A stretch of DNA of 40,362 nt from Pelatocladus maniniholoensis HA4357-MV3. GTDB taxonomy: Bacteria > Cyanobacteriota > Cyanobacteriia > Cyanobacteriales > Nostocaceae. The notes under the pieces were generated by a model that did no database searches, was not told where the DNA came from, and worked only from the letters and a program-made list of their open reading frames with translations. The stretch lies in assembly GCA_019359115.1 (NCBI GenBank), contig JAHHHW010000124.1, positions 1 to 40,362 on the forward strand, read 5' to 3'. A program made the position numbers and the translations under genes. This document shows, piece after piece, positions 25,179-32,653 of the stretch; the stretch's first letter is position 1; each line of letters opens with the position of its first letter.

Positions 25179-25252
25179 GCATATTTTAAGTTGCTAGGCT
25201 TCTAGTTATTGTGATTGCAAATTCCTAAACACGACGCTTGAGTATAACCGAG

Positions 25253-25278
25253 AAAGGGATGACTACCCGTCCCTTTTT
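25253..25278 (+). terminator. Intrinsic terminator
   Basis: A 9-bp stem, AAAGGGATG / CGTCCCTTT, with a 6-base loop, followed directly by a T-run (25274-25278). It ends transcription from the 2TM gene and lies just before the stop of the convergent purT gene. Confidence 0.8.
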
Positions 25279-25289
25279 ATTTGTCCTCC

Positions 25290-26486
25290 TTAACCGAGAA
25301 ATCTTGGTGTCAATTTGACTTTACTTGCGGCTGTTGTGGCTTTTTTTCGTGCTTGTTGAATATTGTTACCTTTTGCTAAAGCAACTCCCATGCGACGATA
25401 AGGATGAGCAGTAGGTTTACCAAATAGCTTAATATCTACATCTTTTTCTGATAAAGCCTCAGCTACACCTGTGTAAGCGATCGCATCCAATTTTTCGGAA
25501 GCTAAGATTACCGCACTTGCTGAAGCTCCCAACTGTTCTATATGGGGAATTGGTAAACCTAAAATTGCTCGCAGATGCAGTTCAAATTCATTCAAATTTT
25601 GCGAGATCAGAGTTACCATTCCTGTATCATGAGGTCTAGGTGAAAGTTCTGAAAAAATAACCTCATCTTTTGTGATAAAAAATTCCACACCAAAAATTCC
25701 CGCACCACCTAAAGCATCAGTAATTTTTCTGGCGATTTCCTGCGCTTGTGCTATCATTTCTTCTGAAATTCCCGCAGGTTGCCAAGATTCTTGATAATCT
25801 CCTCTTTCTTGACGATGACCAATTGGAGAACAGAAAATTGTCGGCGCATTCCATTGTTTAATAGTCAGTAAAGTAATCTCAATTTCAAAATTAATAAATT
25901 CTTCAACGATTACTTTTTGAGTGTCGCCTCTAGAACCTGCGATCGCATAATTCCACGCTTTCTCAACTTCGCCTTTGTCTTTGACAACTGACTGACCTTT
26001 ACCAGAAGAAGACATTACAGGTTTGACGACATTCGGAAAACCAATTTTATCAGAAATTGCAATTAACTCTTCTAGGGTAGAAGCATAACCATATTTTGCA
26101 GTTCTGATGTCTAATTTTTGGTGTGCTAGTTCCCGGATGCGATCGCGATTCATTGTATAGTTTGTCGCTGCTGCGGTTGGAATAACTGTGATTCCCCTTT
26201 CTTCAAATTCCAGCAATTTTTCTGTTCTAATTGCTTCAATTTCCGGTATGATAAAATCCGGCTGATACTTACTAACCATTTTTTCCAAATCATCACCACT
26301 CAACATTGAAATTACTTCTGCACAATCGGCAACTTGCATTGCTGGAGCATTTTCATAGCGATCAACAGCAATTACAAAATTACCAAGGCGTTGAGCAGCA
26401 ATCACAAATTCTTTTCCTAGTTCTCCCGAACCAAGTAACATTAGTTTTTGTGGCAATTTAATATTACTATCCATAATACTCTTCAT
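25290..26486 (-). CDS. purT: Formate-dependent phosphoribosylglycinamide formyltransferase
   Basis: 398 residues. It is an ATP-grasp enzyme that makes formyl-GAR from GAR, formate and ATP in purine synthesis. Seen are MLLGSGELGKE near residue 16, AVDRYENAPAMQVAD, the ATP-binding loop VVKPVMSSSGKGQS near 165, VEEFINFEIEITLL near 195, and FFITKDEVIFSELSPRPHDTGMVTL near 270. An in-frame ATG at 26474 has GAAGAG close upstream and may be the true start. It converges with the 2TM gene at a terminator. Confidence 0.95.
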   Translation of the reverse strand: MKSIMDSNIKLPQKLMLLGSGELGKEFVIAAQRLGNFVIAVDRYENAPAMQVADCAEVISMLSGDDLEKMVSKYQPDFIIPEIEAIRTEKLLEFEERGITVIPTAAATNYTMNRDRIRELAHQKLDIRTAKYGYASTLEELIAISDKIGFPNVVKPVMSSSGKGQSVVKDKGEVEKAWNYAIAGSRGDTQKVIVEEFINFEIEITLLTIKQWNAPTIFCSPIGHRQERGDYQESWQPAGISEEMIAQAQEIARKITDALGGAGIFGVEFFITKDEVIFSELSPRPHDTGMVTLISQNLNEFELHLRAILGLPIPHIEQLGASASAVILASEKLDAIAYTGVAEALSEKDVDIKLFGKPTAHPYRRMGVALAKGNNIQQARKKATTAASKVKLTPRFLG

Positions 26487-26821
26487 CTATTTTTAATAGA
26501 ATTTTAATCGTTAAAAATTGCTCAACGCATTAGTAAAATTTGACGTTGTTGATGCAATATTTAGCATTTTTATCAAATTCTGGAAAAGATTTATATTTAC
26601 AAATCAATCAAAATATATCACGAAAATTACTAACTTTACTTGGTATTTACATTATCATTTGTGAATTAAGTCATTTGTCGTCGTATTTTTCACATACAAA
26701 GCTAGTTTTATCGGTGTGCATCGATGTACCCTGTGCTTAGACACGCAGTGGCTACTTGTACCAAATTGCTACGCGTCTATGTTTTTTTCCTACACTCTAA
26801 TTGCAAACCGCTATATTAAGT
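26487..26821. other. AT-rich divergent intergenic region
   Basis: About 335 bases between purT and the gene at 26822. A TTG-started open frame on the plus strand (26540-26740) has biased, low-complexity content and no ribosome binding site, so it is not called. A CGCGTCTATG-type repeat fragment occurs at about 26770. Confidence 0.45.
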
Positions 26822-27391
26822 ATGAAAAGAAAAAATTTGCCATTACCTATTTATTTTCAAAGTAGCTTACTGATATTAACTATCTTCTTATTGGGAGTTT
26901 CACTCATATTGACAAGTTTCTTTTCACTTGATATTTTAAGAGCCAGAATTATAGATATCGATAAAACAAATCAGCTTTTAGAAGCAAAAAAGCAAAAAGA
27001 AAATAATTATTTAGGGACTACTAAAGTAATTTTTTCCCAAGGATTTAGTGATAAAGGAATAGATCCTAGATGTCTAACTTGGCCATCAAAATTGTCATAT
27101 AGCGGTTGGAGTGACGATCCCAAAGACCATGACTTTTTTATCGATCATTATATACCTCCTGGAAAAAAAGCTATTATCTGTGCGACACCTGCATTATCAG
27201 CTGCACTCGCTATACATCCTCGTAAGAGATTTCTATATGAAGTGTCAAAAATTGAGTTAGATGATGGATTATATGTTCGGGTTGTAGTTGGACTATCGGA
27301 GGTAAGAGAACCTTGTAAATTATTCACAGGTAGCGTAGATTGTGTAAACTCAATTTTGGCGCGACAAGCTGTAGTTAAATATGAACCGTAG
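26822..27391 (+). CDS. Hypothetical membrane-anchored protein
   Basis: 189 residues from the ATG at 26822; a TTG seven codons upstream is the only other option. One hydrophobic segment (about 16-36, LLILTIFLLGVSLILTSFF) follows a basic N-terminus, so the rest (a short helical stretch at 45-65, then a beta-rich domain) is probably outside the cytoplasm. Four Cys residues (in DPRCLTW, IICATP, REPCKL, SVDCVN) could form two disulfides. The family is not recognised. It has no close partner; the next gene is on the other strand. Confidence 0.65.
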   Translation: MKRKNLPLPIYFQSSLLILTIFLLGVSLILTSFFSLDILRARIIDIDKTNQLLEAKKQKENNYLGTTKVIFSQGFSDKGIDPRCLTWPSKLSYSGWSDDPKDHDFFIDHYIPPGKKAIICATPALSAALAIHPRKRFLYEVSKIELDDGLYVRVVVGLSEVREPCKLFTGSVDCVNSILARQAVVKYEP

Positions 27392-27606
27392 TACTGGGGA
27401 TCGGGTATTAGGGACAAGGAGGACAAAGAAAGAAACTAATGACAGTCGCTTCGCTCCAAGTTAAAAGTAAAAAGTTAAAAGGCACTCATAAAAAACTTCA
27501 GTTGTGGGTATCAAGCCCACTTAAACACTCATAATTTTACCGAGACACGTAGTGCAAGGTAAAAGGTGTCCTTTTTTCAAGCCCACAGATTTATCAGTGG
27601 GAATCT

Positions 27607-27640
27607 TTCTTTTTACTTTTTACTTTTTACTTTTTACTTG
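27607..27640 (+). repeat. Heptamer tandem repeat TTTTTAC
   Basis: About four copies of the 7-base unit TTTTTAC just beyond the end of the minus-strand kinase gene at 27654. Confidence 0.7.
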
Positions 27641-27653
27641 TTTTGACTAATGA

Positions 27654-29222
27654 TTAATGACTACTTTTTTGTATATGTTGTTTTGGTAGGCAAACTGTAA
27701 CTTTAGTACCTTGATTGGGTTGACTATCTAAGCTTATATTGCCACCATGTAATTCTACGCAAGCTTTTGTAATTGCTAATCCTAAACCTGTTCCAGGAAG
27801 TGTGTCAACATTACTTGCTCGGCAGAAGGGTTGAAACAGGTTGCTTTGTTCTTCTATTGGTATACCTATACCTTGGTCTTGAATAAAAAATATAACTTCA
27901 GATTCTTTGCCTATTAAATGAAATTCTACATTGCCTCCTTTCGGAGAATATTTAATAGCATTGGACATTAAATTACTAAATATCAAACGTAAAAGTCCTT
28001 GATCGCCGCAGAAGCCTTTATTACTTCCAGTACTGTGAAAAATGAATTCATGGCGATCGCTAACTAATTGCTGTTGTTCACTGATTAGGCTAGAGAAAAA
28101 TTGCTCTAAATCGAGGGGAATTGTTTTAAATTTAGTCTTGTTGAGTTCAAATTGATTCATGACTAGCATGTCATCTATTAATTTGGACATGTGTCGTGCT
28201 TTCTGCTCAATGATATGCAAAAACTTGTGTTTTTTTAATTCCTCAAGATGGTCGCCATGTTGCTTGAGTGTAGATGCAGCAGCTAAAATTGAAGCCAAGG
28301 GTGTGCGGTATTCGTGGGAAATAGTCGTGATGATTTGAGATTTAAAGGCATTAAGTTGTTTTTCTTTTTCTAGAGCAACTTGAGTCTGTGTGAGTAATTC
28401 TGCTTGTTGAATTGCGATCGCTAGTTGTACAGACACTTCACACATTATCTCTAGTTCGTCAGATTGCCATTCTCGTTTTTCCGTACAATGATGAGCAATC
28501 AAAAAACCCCAAGGTTTTGATACTATTTGTTGATCACTCAAAGTAATGGGAACTATTAGATTTTCTTGACTATCTAATAGCTCTAGCGGGTTGAGATTGC
28601 AATCATCTGAGCCTGCCCAGTAACATAATAAAGAATTATTTTGACCAGTTTGTTCAGAATCTGCTTCTGGAGAAGACTGACATACTATGATGCGATCGCA
28701 CTTGAGCAATTGTTGAACTTCCCTGACAGCTGTGTATAAAATTTCCTCTAAATCAAGAGACTGGCGAATTCGTAACAACATCGTAGCAATCAAGCGTTGT
28801 CGTTCCTGAGTCTTTTGTAACTGAGTTTGCAGACATAATTGCTTGATCACATTACGAACTGCTAGTTGTAAAACATCCGGTTTCAGATGTTGCTTAACTA
28901 AATAATCTTGGACACCCCTTTTCATCGCTTGTACAGCAATCTCTTGATCACCCCGTCCAGTCAACATAATCACGGGTACGGAAGAACCAAAGGTTTTCTG
29001 TCTAAGCTGATCTAGAAATTCGATTCCGCTCATATCTGGCAAGCAAAAATCTAGCAGAATCAGATCACAAGGTATATTTTGGCACAAACCAAGTCCAACT
29101 TCTGCTGAATCTGCCTCCATAATTTGGTAATAATGGTGAGGATCTTTCAAAAGAAAGCGACGATAGATTTTCCGATCCGTTGCACAATCATCAATGATGA
29201 GCAGCTTCCAGGCATTCGGCAT
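27654..29222 (-). CDS. Hybrid REC-GAF-histidine kinase without bilin motifs
   Basis: 522 residues. An N-terminal receiver (about 5-120: Asp11-Asp12, phospho-Asp58 in LILLDFCLPD, Thr88, Lys110) is followed by a GAF domain (about 150-275), a HisKA domain with His303 (ISHEYRTP) and an ATPase domain (N box NLMSNAIKYSP, then DQGIGIP and GTGLGLAITK). The GAF lacks the region that carries DXCF and Cys-His in the paralogue at 37690, so it should not bind a bilin covalently. With REC first, it is likely phosphorylated by another kinase. It is the last of three minus-strand signalling genes, 233 bp after the Rcp-like gene. Confidence 0.9.
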   Translation of the reverse strand: MPNAWKLLIIDDCATDRKIYRRFLLKDPHHYYQIMEADSAEVGLGLCQNIPCDLILLDFCLPDMSGIEFLDQLRQKTFGSSVPVIMLTGRGDQEIAVQAMKRGVQDYLVKQHLKPDVLQLAVRNVIKQLCLQTQLQKTQERQRLIATMLLRIRQSLDLEEILYTAVREVQQLLKCDRIIVCQSSPEADSEQTGQNNSLLCYWAGSDDCNLNPLELLDSQENLIVPITLSDQQIVSKPWGFLIAHHCTEKREWQSDELEIMCEVSVQLAIAIQQAELLTQTQVALEKEKQLNAFKSQIITTISHEYRTPLASILAAASTLKQHGDHLEELKKHKFLHIIEQKARHMSKLIDDMLVMNQFELNKTKFKTIPLDLEQFFSSLISEQQQLVSDRHEFIFHSTGSNKGFCGDQGLLRLIFSNLMSNAIKYSPKGGNVEFHLIGKESEVIFFIQDQGIGIPIEEQSNLFQPFCRASNVDTLPGTGLGLAITKACVELHGGNISLDSQPNQGTKVTVCLPKQHIQKSSH

Positions 29223-29351
29223 AAGAAAATGGGGCAGGGGTACAAAACTCCTTCCTTAACATTGCCATAAATTACAAAAATATTAAGAAAAACTAAAAAA
29301 AATGTAAAAAAAATATAAGTGTTTGCCATTGGGGATTGGGCATGAATCAGT

Positions 29352-29398
29352 TAACAGTGATCAGTTTAATTTGATAACTGTTAACTGTTAACTGATAA
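29352..29398 (+). repeat. Tandem AACTGTT-type repeat
   Basis: Overlapping copies of GTTAACTGTTAACTG-like text (29375-29395) with a related inverted segment GTTAACAGTGATCAGTT before it. It lies in the gap between the Rcp-like gene and the REC-GAF-kinase. Confidence 0.6.
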
Positions 29399-29417
29399 GT
29401 TGTCCTCCTTGTCCCCG

Positions 29418-29447
29418 TACGCGTAGCGTCTCCTCTGGAGAATCCCC
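29418..29447 (-). repeat. 30-bp dispersed repeat, copy 2
   Basis: Exact reverse complement of 1054-1083. It lies just before the 3' end of the Rcp-like gene. Confidence 0.85.
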
Positions 29448-29455
29448 ATTCCCCG

Positions 29456-29899
29456 TTATCCAGAAATCGGTGAAATATTAACTTGCAACCAATAATCGAC
29501 AAACGCTTGAATGGTCTTTTGCAGTTCTTGGACATCCATTGGCTTGACGAGATAGCCATTTGCGCCCTTTTGATAGCAGAATTCAATATCCTTGGGGTTG
29601 GATGAAGTCGTGAAAATTACTATGGGAATTTCTCTAAAAATTTTATCTTGCTTAAGTTGCTCTAGGATGTCACGACCATCGATTCCTGGTAAATTCAGGT
29701 CTAGCAGAATCACCGAAGGTCGCAATAATCCATCGCTGTTTTTTCCTTCTTGATAAAGGTAGTCTAAAACTTCATCCCCACTAGTACAACGATGTATAGG
29801 GTTTTGGACAGCCATTCGCCGCATCAGGCGTTGGAGAATCCGGAAATCCTCGTTGCTGTCCTCAACAACCAATAGTGGTTCATTAAGTTTTGTTGCCAT
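29456..29899 (-). CDS. Rcp-type response regulator
   Basis: 147 residues, a single receiver domain with no output domain. Acidic residues lie in VVEDSNED (about 11-18), the phospho-Asp in VILLDLNLPGIDG (about 67), Thr in VIFTTSSN and Lys in YLVKPMD (about 119). The family of Rcp1 (partner of Synechocystis phytochrome Cph1) has this length, the DSNED start and the GANGYLVKP end. It lies 57 bases downstream of the phytochrome gene on the same strand, so it is the likely phosphate acceptor of that kinase. Confidence 0.92.
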   Translation of the reverse strand: MATKLNEPLLVVEDSNEDFRILQRLMRRMAVQNPIHRCTSGDEVLDYLYQEGKNSDGLLRPSVILLDLNLPGIDGRDILEQLKQDKIFREIPIVIFTTSSNPKDIEFCYQKGANGYLVKPMDVQELQKTIQAFVDYWLQVNISPISG

Positions 29900-29956
29900 T
29901 AGTTGATCTATCTGAGCAAATTATATTTATTAAAAACTTTTGTAATATATCTTAAC

Positions 29957-32275
29957 TTATCCTAGTGTTAAATAAAATGTTGATCCTTCGCCTGGGGTAG
30001 ATTCAACCCAAATTTGGCCGCCGTGACGTTCAATTATTTTCTTGGCGATCGCAAGTCCTGCACCTGTTCCACCGCCATATTTTTCTTGAGTATGCAGGCG
30101 CTTGAAAAGTTTGAAGATGGTTTGGTGGTGATGGGCTGGAATTCCAATACCGTTATCTCGTACGTAGAAAGTGATTGGAGGTTGGGAATCAACAGAAGAC
30201 GCGGAGATTTGTTGATCAGCGTCCCCCTGTCCCCCGATCCCCAATCCCCGTTTACCCTTATCCCCTCCAGAGGTCTCACCTTCCCCAATCCCCGATCCCT
30301 CCCTGTCCAAGTAGCCAATTTCCACCCATTTTTCTGTTTTATCGTTGTATTTGAAAGCATTAGTAATCAGGTTACTAAAGACCTCATTAACGAGAACTGA
30401 GTCAGAGCGAATTGTTGGTAAAGGTCTGGGAATACGAACTTCAAGATTATGTTGCTGACGGCTAGCATTAAATATGTTGATAACTTGATCAAGCAATTCG
30501 TTTAAATTAACTGTTTGTAAATGTAGTGCTGCTTGCCCTAATTGCGATAGTCGTAGTAGACCATTAATCAGGGTTTCCATGCGTACTGACAAGGAAATTA
30601 CAGTCTGTAAGTACTCTATAGCATCTTCATCTAGGACGGATGCATAGTCTTCAAGGAGAATTATTGAGTAGTTATATATACCCCTTAAGGGTTCCTTGAG
30701 ATCATGGGAAGCTGCATAAGCAAAAGAAGCTAATTCGCGGTTACTGCTTTCTAGTTCTTGGTTGATCTTCGCTAATTCTTCTGCTTTTTTAAGAACAATC
30801 CCAACGATCGCATTTCGTAGACTCAAAGCACTATCAATTTCGCATTCTTGCCAAGGTACAGATGTTAATCTTACAAGTTCTTGCCATTTTTCAAAGGACT
30901 TTCTAGGACAAAGGGTGACACTACCATCTGAGTTAACTTGAATCGATTCGTTGGGATTACCTGCCCAGTTTACCGTGCGGATTACTTCGGGGCGAAACCA
31001 GAGAATATAATAATGTCGCAATTTAGAAATCCGCAATAGGAACAAACCACTAGCAATATCTCTAAATGTCTCAGCTTCTGGGTAAAGCTTAGGCAGAGAA
31101 TCAGTATAAAATATATTGTCTCTCACCTGAGCATCTGCCCAAGTTATTAGCGATCGCACATCTTCAATATCCGGTGTTGCTCCCACCAGAGAAATTTCAC
31201 CATCCAAACAAACCGCCGCACCTGTCGCACCCACAAGACCTAATAAGCGGGGTTCAGGCTGGATTAATGCATCTCTAAAGTTATCTGCTTGAGAAATCGA
31301 CTCTACAACACCAGACCGCAGAGATTCCAATTTAATTTTATAGTCTACTTCTTCTTGAATTACTTTATTCGCCAACTCCGATGACACAATTTGTCCCAAA
31401 AATTCGCACCCAGCCCGGATTTCATAAGGGACATATCTAGGAGTTTGATGATGACAGGAAATTAATCCCCACAGTTTTCCATCTTTGAGCAGGGGAATGG
31501 CCATAAGAGCAGCCACACCCATATTTTGATGATATTCCGCACAGCAAGGATCAACACTCCGCAGCACACACAAACTTAAATCAAGGGGAGTATCATCTTT
31601 TGGAGGAATTAATTCTACAGGTTGAGCGTTAATACATGGTATAATCCGCAACGGATTGCGACTGTATAAATCTCTAGCTCCTCGTGGGATGTCTGTGGCT
31701 GGATAGTGGAGTCCTAAATAAGGCGATAACTCTTGTGTTTTGACCTCAGCAATCACTGAACCTGCGCCTTGATGGTCAAATTGATAGACCATCACCCTGT
31801 CAAATTCTGTAATATTGCGGATTTTTTGGGCTGCAAGTTGTAAGAAATCTATCAGATTATTTGTGCGTTTGAGTTTGGCGATCGCTCCTTTGATTAAGGT
31901 GTGAATGTTCAAGAAATTTACTTGAACTGGTGATTGTGTTGGTTCTAGCTCTAAAATGATGGTGTCTTCTACTCGATGCACAAAACCATCAAAGTCTCGC
32001 TCACCTTCATTTGTGCGAACTGATAGCTTCAGGTAATTAAGAGTGTCAATTTCGTCTGTTGGAAGTTGAGCGATCGCTTCTAAACACAAAGTATCGAGCA
32101 AAAAACCGAGAGGTTTGCCAAGCAACTCCTCTGGCTGTTTACCCAAATAGTCTTGAGTATTGCTGCTAACTTGTAATATCTGCAACTGTGTACTTAGTGC
32201 TAAAAGTACACCATGAGCCTGGACTAAGCCAGGATTAAAAGTGAGATCGTCGTGGCTAGTTAATAACAACTCCAA
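29957..32275 (-). CDS. Phytochrome histidine kinase (PAS-GAF-PHY-HisKA-HATPase)
   Basis: 772 residues. PAS-like at about 15-115, GAF 140-305 with PATDIP (Asp195), PHY 320-500 with the tongue motif PRKSF (457-461), HisKA with His524 (AASHDLKEPL), ATPase 625-772. The bilin Cys of Cph1-type phytochromes aligns with Cys244 (LRSVDPC), but the next residue, His in Cph1, is Cys245. No N-terminal Cys of the bacteriophytochrome type is seen. Residues 656-700 are a Gly-rich insert between the N box and DNGIGIP. The start is TTG at 32275; an in-frame stop lies just upstream and no ATG is near. The Rcp-like gene follows. Likely a red/far-red receptor kinase. Confidence 0.92.
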   Translation of the reverse strand: MELLLTSHDDLTFNPGLVQAHGVLLALSTQLQILQVSSNTQDYLGKQPEELLGKPLGFLLDTLCLEAIAQLPTDEIDTLNYLKLSVRTNEGERDFDGFVHRVEDTIILELEPTQSPVQVNFLNIHTLIKGAIAKLKRTNNLIDFLQLAAQKIRNITEFDRVMVYQFDHQGAGSVIAEVKTQELSPYLGLHYPATDIPRGARDLYSRNPLRIIPCINAQPVELIPPKDDTPLDLSLCVLRSVDPCCAEYHQNMGVAALMAIPLLKDGKLWGLISCHHQTPRYVPYEIRAGCEFLGQIVSSELANKVIQEEVDYKIKLESLRSGVVESISQADNFRDALIQPEPRLLGLVGATGAAVCLDGEISLVGATPDIEDVRSLITWADAQVRDNIFYTDSLPKLYPEAETFRDIASGLFLLRISKLRHYYILWFRPEVIRTVNWAGNPNESIQVNSDGSVTLCPRKSFEKWQELVRLTSVPWQECEIDSALSLRNAIVGIVLKKAEELAKINQELESSNRELASFAYAASHDLKEPLRGIYNYSIILLEDYASVLDEDAIEYLQTVISLSVRMETLINGLLRLSQLGQAALHLQTVNLNELLDQVINIFNASRQQHNLEVRIPRPLPTIRSDSVLVNEVFSNLITNAFKYNDKTEKWVEIGYLDREGSGIGEGETSGGDKGKRGLGIGGQGDADQQISASSVDSQPPITFYVRDNGIGIPAHHHQTIFKLFKRLHTQEKYGGGTGAGLAIAKKIIERHGGQIWVESTPGEGSTFYLTLG

Positions 32276-32444
32276 ACAATAAGATTTTTAATAAAGTGCT
32301 AGTTAAACTGCATGATTGGGGTTAGTGTTTTTGCTTACCCTAAAATTTTATCATTGTTCTCTATCTTAACATTTTTTAAATATTTTGGATAGATGGCAAT
32401 CTAAATAGAGTACATAAATGTAGGTCAATATAAATAATTAAAGG

Positions 32445-32473
32445 CTCGTAATAAGCGCTTTAGCACTTACGAG
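32445..32473 (-). terminator. Hairpin after the small reading frame
   Basis: CTCGTAA / TTACGAG as outer arms with an inner AAGCGCTT palindrome; on the minus strand it is followed by CCTTTAATTATTTAT. It lies 24 bases past the stop of the 13-codon frame and could end a transcript from the amidotransferase-like gene. Confidence 0.5.
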
Positions 32474-32496
32474 GAAATATTCTCATGATTTTACGT

Positions 32497-32538
32497 TTAT
32501 TTACATAAGGTAAATAGTTTAGGTAAAGCTTGAGCCAT
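32497..32538 (-). CDS. Possible 13-residue small protein with ideal ribosome binding site
   Basis: ATG at 32538 is preceded by GGAGGT with a 6-base spacing, one of the best such sites in the window. The frame reads MAQALPKLFTLCK and stops at TAA 32499-32497. A hairpin follows. It lies about 115 bases downstream of the amidotransferase-like gene on the same strand. It could be a leader or a small membrane-surface peptide, or chance. Function unknown. Confidence 0.3.
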   Translation of the reverse strand: MAQALPKLFTLCK

Positions 32539-32607
32539 ATGAACACCTCCGCTTGTTTTGACTTTAGCATTTTCAGTATTGGGACTGATGAGTTTTATCA
32601 AAACTAA

Positions 32608-32642
32608 GGGTGTGGGGTATGTATGAATTATCCCTACACCCC
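32608..32642 (-). terminator. Hairpin just past the amidotransferase-like gene
   Basis: GGGTGTGGGG (32608-32617) against CCCTACACCC (32632-32641): a 10-bp stem, with one imperfect pair, and a 14-base loop. It lies about 12 bases beyond the stop at 32654. No T-run follows on the minus strand, so it is at best a weak terminator or an mRNA-stabilising hairpin. Confidence 0.45.
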
Positions 32643-32653
32643 ATATATCCGTA

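Larger units (their letters stand above)
32276..32653. other. Intergenic region with hairpins and a tiny reading frame
   Basis: About 380 bases between the amidotransferase-like gene and the phytochrome gene, both on the minus strand. It holds a hairpin at 32608-32642, the 13-codon frame at 32497-32538, a hairpin at 32445-32473 and AT-rich DNA (32320-32440) that may hold the phytochrome promoter. Confidence 0.55.

Noticed and set aside
26540-26740. Open frame of 66 codons between purT and 26822
   Set aside because: TTG start, no ribosome binding site, low-complexity composition, and no recognisable motif.
27480-27560. CRISPR-like or tRNA-like structure around GTGGGTATCAAGCCCAC
   Set aside because: Only a single small hairpin; no repeat-spacer periodicity and no cloverleaf.
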